Assembly: GCA_903813345.2 (NCBI GenBank)
Contig: CAIIXF020000007.1
Span: 26,707,564 to 26,771,563 of the forward strand
DNA: 64,000 nucleotides
Reading direction: 5' to 3'
From: Owenia fusiformis
Taxonomy: Eukaryota > Annelida > Polychaeta > Sabellida > Oweniidae
The translations under genes were made by a program, and so were the position numbers. The notes under the pieces were generated by a model, which ran no database searches, had not been told where the DNA came from, and saw only the letters and a program-made list of their open reading frames with translations. The number at the start of each line of letters is the position of its first letter. The first letter of the stretch is position 1. Shown piece by piece: positions 59,120-64,000 of the stretch.

Positions 59120-60470
59120 TGGCTCTCAAATGCGAGGCTTCGATTATTCACAAGCACAAGGAAATATTCTTTGTTATACTGAAGTTCAGTTGTTCTTTTT
59201 ACCCCTTGATATTTGACTTGATATGATTTGCCAACTTAATGTTTTGTTTGAAGCTTCTACCAGGTGCATTCTTTGAACAGAATATGTTACCCTTATAACT
59301 TTCAAAATGTGATGTGAAATTAGTATGAACAGTATATAGTATGTCATGCATCACACAATCTGTACACATTGACCCTATAACTTCAATTACTCACTCTTGC
59401 ATATATACTAGCTACCAGGTTAGCCTCTCACTCAACATACTACTGACTGAGTGTTTCCGCCATATGACAGAGAGAGGATTGGAGCTGAATACAGGGGCTT
59501 GCTGTAAGACTTACCCAGGCCTGGAGACAGCTTTTGTCAAGGGGAAGGGGGTTCACTTTTTCAAGAATTGTTGGCCAGGTGGAGGGTTCATTCATGCCTA
59601 CTGAACACCCCCACCCCGTGACCCCCCCCCCTCTCCCACAGAATTTTGAGAGAGATTAAAGTCTTCCTTCTAGACAATCTAATAAAAGGCAAAACAAACC
59701 TGCTACTTTCAGCCTAGAATTTTGCTAAAATGGTAACATCGAACATCATTTGTTACAAAAGAGTACAAAAGAGGCTTTCGGCAATTCTTGCCTTTTGATC
59801 AAAAATAAAATTATCTTTTCAACTGAAAAAACACATTCTTTCAAACACAGAACATTGACCTTCAATATAAAATCGACATACTTTCAGATAAAAAATAAAG
59901 TCAACAAAAAATTTGTTCTTTCAAATACCATACACCAGTATCAAATCATTCATATGATTTAGTAACATCAATAAATTTTTGCTTAAAACAGTTTTGTTGA
60001 ATTGAATGTAATTATATTTCCAAAAGATTAATCCTAAATAGCTATTTAATATGATGTGTATTGATTTAATTCATAAAGATGAGTAAAAACAATATTAACT
60101 ATTATTAGATGAAAACAAATACTGTACATGACAGTAATAAGTCAGGAAGCCTCTGCCCCCCCCCCTCCCCATCATCTATTTCCATATTCAAAAATGTAAG
60201 GGATGTATGCTCATAAGGGGAAAGGGGAAGAGTATACAAGTACAAGGGATTGATGGCAAAACTAGACTGCTTGCCAGACTGTGAGGTAAAAATAAAAAAA
60301 AACAATTAAGGTTTTTGAAACTGAACATTTTAATCTAACGTTAATTTAATTCAACACAAAGATGCAGCCATTACAGTTTTTTTGTATGCACATACGGTAC
60401 TGCAAGCCTGATTGTTTCAACATAAAAATACCAATTTCACAATAATATGTTAAATTCCATAAAATGCCAG
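59120..60470. other. No gene seen; G/C runs
   Basis: A degenerate CAGGCCC-like patch (GGGGGTTCACTTTTTCAAGAA, GGCCAGGTGGAGGG) lies at about 59490-59640, and a C run at 60157-60170. The plus-strand frame at 59341-59604 crosses this patch and is not protein-like overall. Confidence 0.35.
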
Positions 60471-60680
60471 TAACCTTGCCTCAGCAGCAATAAAATCTTG
60501 AACAGACTCCCAGGTCAGAGTAACTATGAATGTTCAATATAAACATAAAACTCTAAACATTAACATTATCCATCATTCATTTTAATATTACAATAACAAC
60601 AATAAATAAAGATAATAAACACCCACGTGAGCTCAACAATTTAAATAGTATTTCCTAATCCTCTTAATTTGATTGCAATG

Positions 60681-61004
60681 TAGATGGTGAAACAACTCTT
60701 CGATATTGGACCGAATTTCGGTCCAGATGCTTCGGTTCGGGACATGGGACAGAAAGGGTTAATATCGATACATAGATTCCTTCCCTAAAATACATAAAAA
60801 TGTGCATAAATAGCGAGGAACACCTCCGATTTTTTTATTTCTGAATATGATTTTGAAAAGTGAAACTGAAAGTGAAACTGTCATCATCAGACATTGCATC
60901 ATTTTTTTTAATGTTCTGTCCCGTCCTGTCCCGAAAGTAACGTGTCGAGACCATTTGTACCGTTCCGTACCGTACCGAAATTTTCTTGGACCATGACACC
61001 TCTA
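60681..61004. mobile_element. hAT-like short element, degenerate ends
   Basis: TAGATGGTGAAACA at the left and the inverse of TAGAGGTGTCATGG at the right. The right end matches the hAT-like element at 62974-63768. The interior is rich in mirrored TTCGGTCC / GGTACGGAACGG-like words. The flanks TTGCAATG and TTGCGAAT agree only partly as an 8-bp duplication. Confidence 0.5.
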
Positions 61005-61561
61005 TTGCGAATTCCTTTTTTTACGGTTTTTCAAAATGGCTAATTCATATTTTGGTTGGCTAAAAAATTTTTGGAAGATTTAGCCACAATGGCTAACAAG
61101 TTTTTTCAACTATCGTGATCTCTGTATATATGTTTTCTATTTGATGGATGCTGATAAGAAAAAATCATCTTTGCACACGTTTCAAAGTTACACTGACATT
61201 CGTAAAATCATAATTCAAATCGCCCACTCGTGCATTTAGGCCATTCAAAGTTCAATAAATGTTTAACATCACCTCCCTTCTACAATTCGTGGATTTCAAC
61301 AGGACGTTAAACCTATTATTAACTTTCAATGGTCTTATACAGTAGAAAAACATCTCCCATATAATCTGTACTATACTGTACATACATTTCAACGTAACAG
61401 AAAAATCTCCTTCAGGAACTCGTTCTTTCTAATTGGATTTGAATTTGTGCACCTAGCACTGATCCCGAGACAGAGTATTTATGATTTATTTCATTCAACA
61501 TTTCAATTACTGCACAAAAATACGAAAAAGCATGTACAAATGTCTTACAAGGCATAAACCA

Positions 61562-61706
61562 TCAAAATGTCACTACCTGCCATTGGCATTTGAATGATGT
61601 TTACTGAGAGCCATCTGTTACAGATGCCTTGGGTGCTTAACACCAAACAAAGTCCACAAAAAGTTGGATATAGCGATAACAATATGTCACCACTGGTGAC
61701 ATAAAA
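61562..61706 (+). repeat. TGTTACAGAC repeat family, copy 6
   Basis: CAAAATGTCACTACCTGCCA, a 30-base insertion, TCTGTTACAGATGCC, AAGTCCACAAAAAGTTGG, AACAATATGTCACCAC and GGTGACATAAAA. Confidence 0.7.
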
Positions 61707-61891
61707 GAACCTCCAACACCATTCCAATACTTGTTTGTTTTGAAACATGGTCCCTGGACATCACCTCATAAATTTCTTTTGATGTTATCCAACTCTTGTG
61801 AAAATTGGCTACATTGTTTACAAATTTGATGAAAATAGTGCAACTCACAATGACTTGTCACTCAGATTCACTGGTACAAAAAATGACTTAC

Positions 61892-62063
61892 CCCCTCCAC
61901 TTGTTCATCAAGCACTTTCAGCATAGTTGGGTCTGTCATTTTAAAATCCAAACTGAATGTTATCCACGAGATGTATACTTTACATCAGTATCCAAATTCA
62001 CTTGATTTTGTGCTGGCTGTTTGCCACTTGTGGTTATTTGTTGAACTGACACACGTTGCAAAC
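61892..62063 (-). CDS. Candidate second exon with start codon, minus-strand gene
   Basis: On the minus strand, an acceptor-like CGATTCAATCTTCAG (AG at 62065-62064) begins a 172-base segment. The segment contains ATG at 61939-61937 and 16 codons (MTDPTMLKVLDEQVEG), and ends exactly at a strong donor, GGGGTAAGTC (GT at 61891). The peptide is acidic and non-repetitive, and the intron phase is 0. A minimal upstream ATG-TAA lies in the leader. I do not recognise the protein. The following exon would be at lower coordinates. It reads as a gene start together with the TATA box and donor upstream, but each signal alone could be chance. Confidence 0.35.
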
Positions 62064-62181
62064 CTGAAGATTGAATCGAGAATAATAACAATACGAAAAA
62101 TGGGAAAGTTATAAATTTATGCCAGAATATAAAGTGGGATATATATTTTTGACATTTGTATCACATAGGTAGAATACTTAC

Positions 62182-62225
62182 AAAAGTAAGTCAAAACTTC
62201 GAGGTTTTTCTTGACAAAAGTTTAC
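62182..62225 (-). other. Candidate non-coding first exon
   Basis: Minus-strand segment from about 30 bases below a TATAAAA box to a strong donor, TTTTGTAAGTATTC (GT at 62181). Paired with the acceptor at 62065 it gives a short first intron of about 118 bases. The transcription start is inferred from the TATA spacing. Confidence 0.3.
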
Positions 62226-62250
62226 TCCAATTCTTGCACGATCCTTCAAC

Positions 62251-62257
62251 TTTTATA
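62251..62257 (-). promoter_or_regulatory. TATA box candidate
   Basis: TATAAAA on the minus strand, preceded by GGGGTC, about 70 bases upstream of the GTAAGTATT donor. Such words are frequent in AT-rich DNA; the position relative to the donor, acceptor and ATG is the argument. Confidence 0.3.
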
Positions 62258-62264
62258 GACCCCT

Positions 62265-62965
62265 AAGAGGCTCAACAAAAATAAAGTAGAGCTAATGTTA
62301 TAATTTATTCGATTTGAATTTGATACGTTCGTTTAATAGAACACTGTCTGTTAAATTATTGAATTGTCCCTCCATCTACCTGATATGATCATGAGACAAG
62401 AGGTGAGATAAAGAAGTTATATTTTGTTACGAATATACAGAATAGAAGGAGTCTGACCTACTTGTTTACGTGGGCCAGTTCAAATTTAAGGGGTGCTGAC
62501 TATCTACAATAATTTTAAAATCTTCCTCTAGAATAAATAAGACAAAATGATTATACATTATAATTTCATTTACCATTTACTTGATATATTTAAAAAAAAC
62601 AGAGTAGCTTTGTGCCTTTATTATTCGTTTAAATTATGCGGAGACAAAGTGTACCTCCCTCAAAAAATTGAGACAATCCAAGATGTCTGCTTCCATAAAC
62701 AGGTGAAAATAATTATTTGTCACTTTTCTTTATGTATTCGTGGATATATCCGCACATATAATGAGTTATGGTAAAATCACGTACTTACCGAATGCATGTA
62801 ATATGTCTGTGTTGTTTTTCATCTGCTATTATGATACTTCTGCATCATCAATTCAACTTTCTTTCTTGCTGAAGTTGTCAAAACATAAAATTGAAAACAT
62901 AAAACATGAAAAGAAGGATGATCTAATCCTTAGTGTACACATACTTACTGCCCGAGTTTGTATCT
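62265..62965. other. No further feature seen
   Basis: AT-rich. It would be upstream flank of the minus-strand gene candidate. No other element was found before the hAT-like insertion. Confidence 0.3.
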
Positions 62966-62973
62966 GTAACTGC

Positions 62974-63768
62974 TAGAGTTGTCACGGAACAAAAAAAATT
63001 CGGAACGGTTCGGAATGGTTTGGTTCGGAACATTTGGCTTCGGAACGGAACAGTTTCGGAACGATTCTGGAACAAAGTGACTGTGTGTATTATACCCTAA
63101 CTTGCCCCATTTATTGTAGGCCAAGATCCAGTCATTTGCAACAAACTACTAAATTTTGCGAGTCGATGAACAATGATTGGAAATATAGCTTTTACAGGAA
63201 ATAAAAAATTAGATCTAGGCCTACGTGTCCTAGATCTTCCGTTTGAACTGGGAAGAAAAACCAAAATTAACGATCAAATCACCTTGAGCATCTGTTATTA
63301 GGACCTCACATCTTTGAAGGCACTCTGGTCCCGCTAAACCCCCGAACACGGGATTACTGCTATATTTTCCAACATTCCCGCCCTTCAAAGCGTCTTCAAT
63401 ACATTGTTTTTCGGGTTTCAGCTCATTTAACATTTTGAGTTTAGCCGCCGACATATTCAGTGCAAAGTCGCAGATCATACTACTCGAGAAAGATAAACCC
63501 TAGGTATATATAGTACATATAAAATAAGTTGATCGACTAGGTCCATCTGGGTCTCTTGAAAACTCTTCAATGAGAAGGAGTGAAAAAATTGACTTCTTTC
63601 ATTGCAAAGAAAAATGCCATTTTGTGGCGATTTGAGGGCTAAAAGCTGCTTAAAGGTATGATTTTCCTGTTCCGGAACCGAACCGAAATGTAAATAAGTG
63701 TTCCATGTTCCGATCAGAGAGCCTTATTCCGCAGAACGGAACAAAATCGGGTATCCGTGACACCTCTA
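62974..63768 (-). mobile_element. hAT-like element with 8-bp TSD and an open frame
   Basis: Starts TAGAGTTGTCACGGA and ends TCCGTGACACCTCTA, flanked by a perfect 8-bp duplication GTAACTGC (62966-62973 and 63769-63776). TAGAGGTGTCA-type ends with an 8-bp duplication are established hAT features. Both subterminal regions are dense in TTCGGAACGG words or their inverse (about 62998-63065 and 63665-63750). At 795 bp it is too short for a transposase and none is visible, so it is non-autonomous. It carries an unrelated-looking minus-strand open frame at 63230-63478. Confidence 0.9.
63230..63478 (-). CDS. Open frame carried inside the hAT-like element
   Basis: An 82-codon minus-strand frame from ATG 63478 to TAG 63232-63230. 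It is less AT-rich than its surroundings, with ordinary codon use. Segments include MSAAKLKMLNELKPEKQC, GGNVGKYSSNPVFGGLAG and CLQRCEVLITDAQGDLIV. No BED finger, hAT dimerisation or DDE motif is visible. A TATATATA word lies about 30-40 bases upstream of the ATG, and GCTCAAGGTGATTTG inside the frame could act as a donor. A captured host exon or a relict transposon exon are both possible; the product is unknown. Confidence 0.4.
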   Translation of the reverse strand: MICDFALNMSAAKLKMLNELKPEKQCIEDALKGGNVGKYSSNPVFGGLAGPECLQRCEVLITDAQGDLIVNFGFSSQFKRKI

Positions 63769-63776
63769 GTAACTGC

Positions 63777-64000
63777 TATATATTTGCAATGCATCTCTCA
63801 TGTTTCCGCATGGGGAGCCAGGGATGGGGAGTAAGTCATCCCATGGTCATCCCCTCCCTCTTATATTCTATACATAAAATTACAGTGTTTTTCTCCACTT
63901 TGCGTAATTTGATCAGTTCTAATTCAATTGCTTTATCGTCATCTGATGAATCAACTGATGACGAACTATTGATATCGCTGTTGAAGTTAGGCTTAGAAAT
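63777..64000. other. Window end, no feature seen
   Basis: AT-rich sequence with TCATCTGATGAATCAACTGATGA-like short repeats near 63938-63962; nothing supported. Confidence 0.3.

Noticed and set aside
61390-61435. Minus-strand segment KERVPEGDFSVTLK before a GTATGT donor
   Set aside because: In phase with the candidate gene start, but the acceptor ATCCAATTAG is poor and the length is 43 bases. It may be real but cannot be separated from chance.
1-64000. Retrotransposon or viral polymerase, gag or envelope sequence
   Set aside because: No frame shows reverse transcriptase, integrase, protease or capsid motifs, and no LTR pair was seen.

Overview
This window is eukaryotic, AT-rich and almost entirely non-coding. 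No open frame on either strand has the length or character of an ordinary intact gene. The base composition, the very high load of short inverted-repeat elements, the GGAC tracts and the AGGTCA-rich minisatellite suggest a marine invertebrate animal (echinoderm, mollusc or similar). The phylum cannot be settled from the sequence alone.

The main content is DNA transposon debris, much of it still with readable ends and target-site duplications (TSDs). (1) A 1.6-kb Mutator-like element (3325-4941) has ~100-bp inverted ends and a perfect 9-bp TSD. (2) Ten elements from about eight unrelated end families all start near CA, end near TG and sit in 5-bp duplications (eight exact, two with one mismatch). 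They include 12196-12401, 16649-16876, 31110-32401, 41827-42022, 43033-43151, 46227-46393, 47096-47325 and 56217-56344. (3) Many TA-flanked elements carry CAGTRAAACCTG-type ends (10305-11157, 22961-23150, 36331-36687, 37437-37630, 48191-48376 and others). (4) A TA-flanked Tc1/mariner relict (33142-33774) still encodes the last part of a transposase. (5) A hAT-like element (62974-63768) has a perfect 8-bp TSD and carries an open frame. (6) A young TTAA-flanked foldback lies at 19877-20161.

Two larger structures stand out. A 4.2-kb element (about 51499-55730) has inverted arms of ~1 kb, each containing a smaller inverted unit, and a centre holding a minisatellite full of TCAAGGTCA-type sites. 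A pair of ~120-bp, nearly identical inverted arms (25021-25142 and 27879-28002) encloses a 134-bp satellite that appears to have grown from a TA-type MITE. A second satellite of 135 bp, with mirrored ATGGCGGCC motifs, lies at 12620-13215.

Host coding signal is weak and confined to short candidate exons. A minus-strand terminal exon (11943-12031) has a good splice acceptor and a lysine-rich C-terminus. A plus-strand terminal exon candidate (11806-11885) converges on it. A possible minus-strand gene start lies at 61892-62257, with a TATA box, a first intron and an ATG exon ending at GTAAGT. Whether the minus-strand start and end belong to one ~50-kb gene cannot be decided here; most of the window reads as intron or intergenic DNA.
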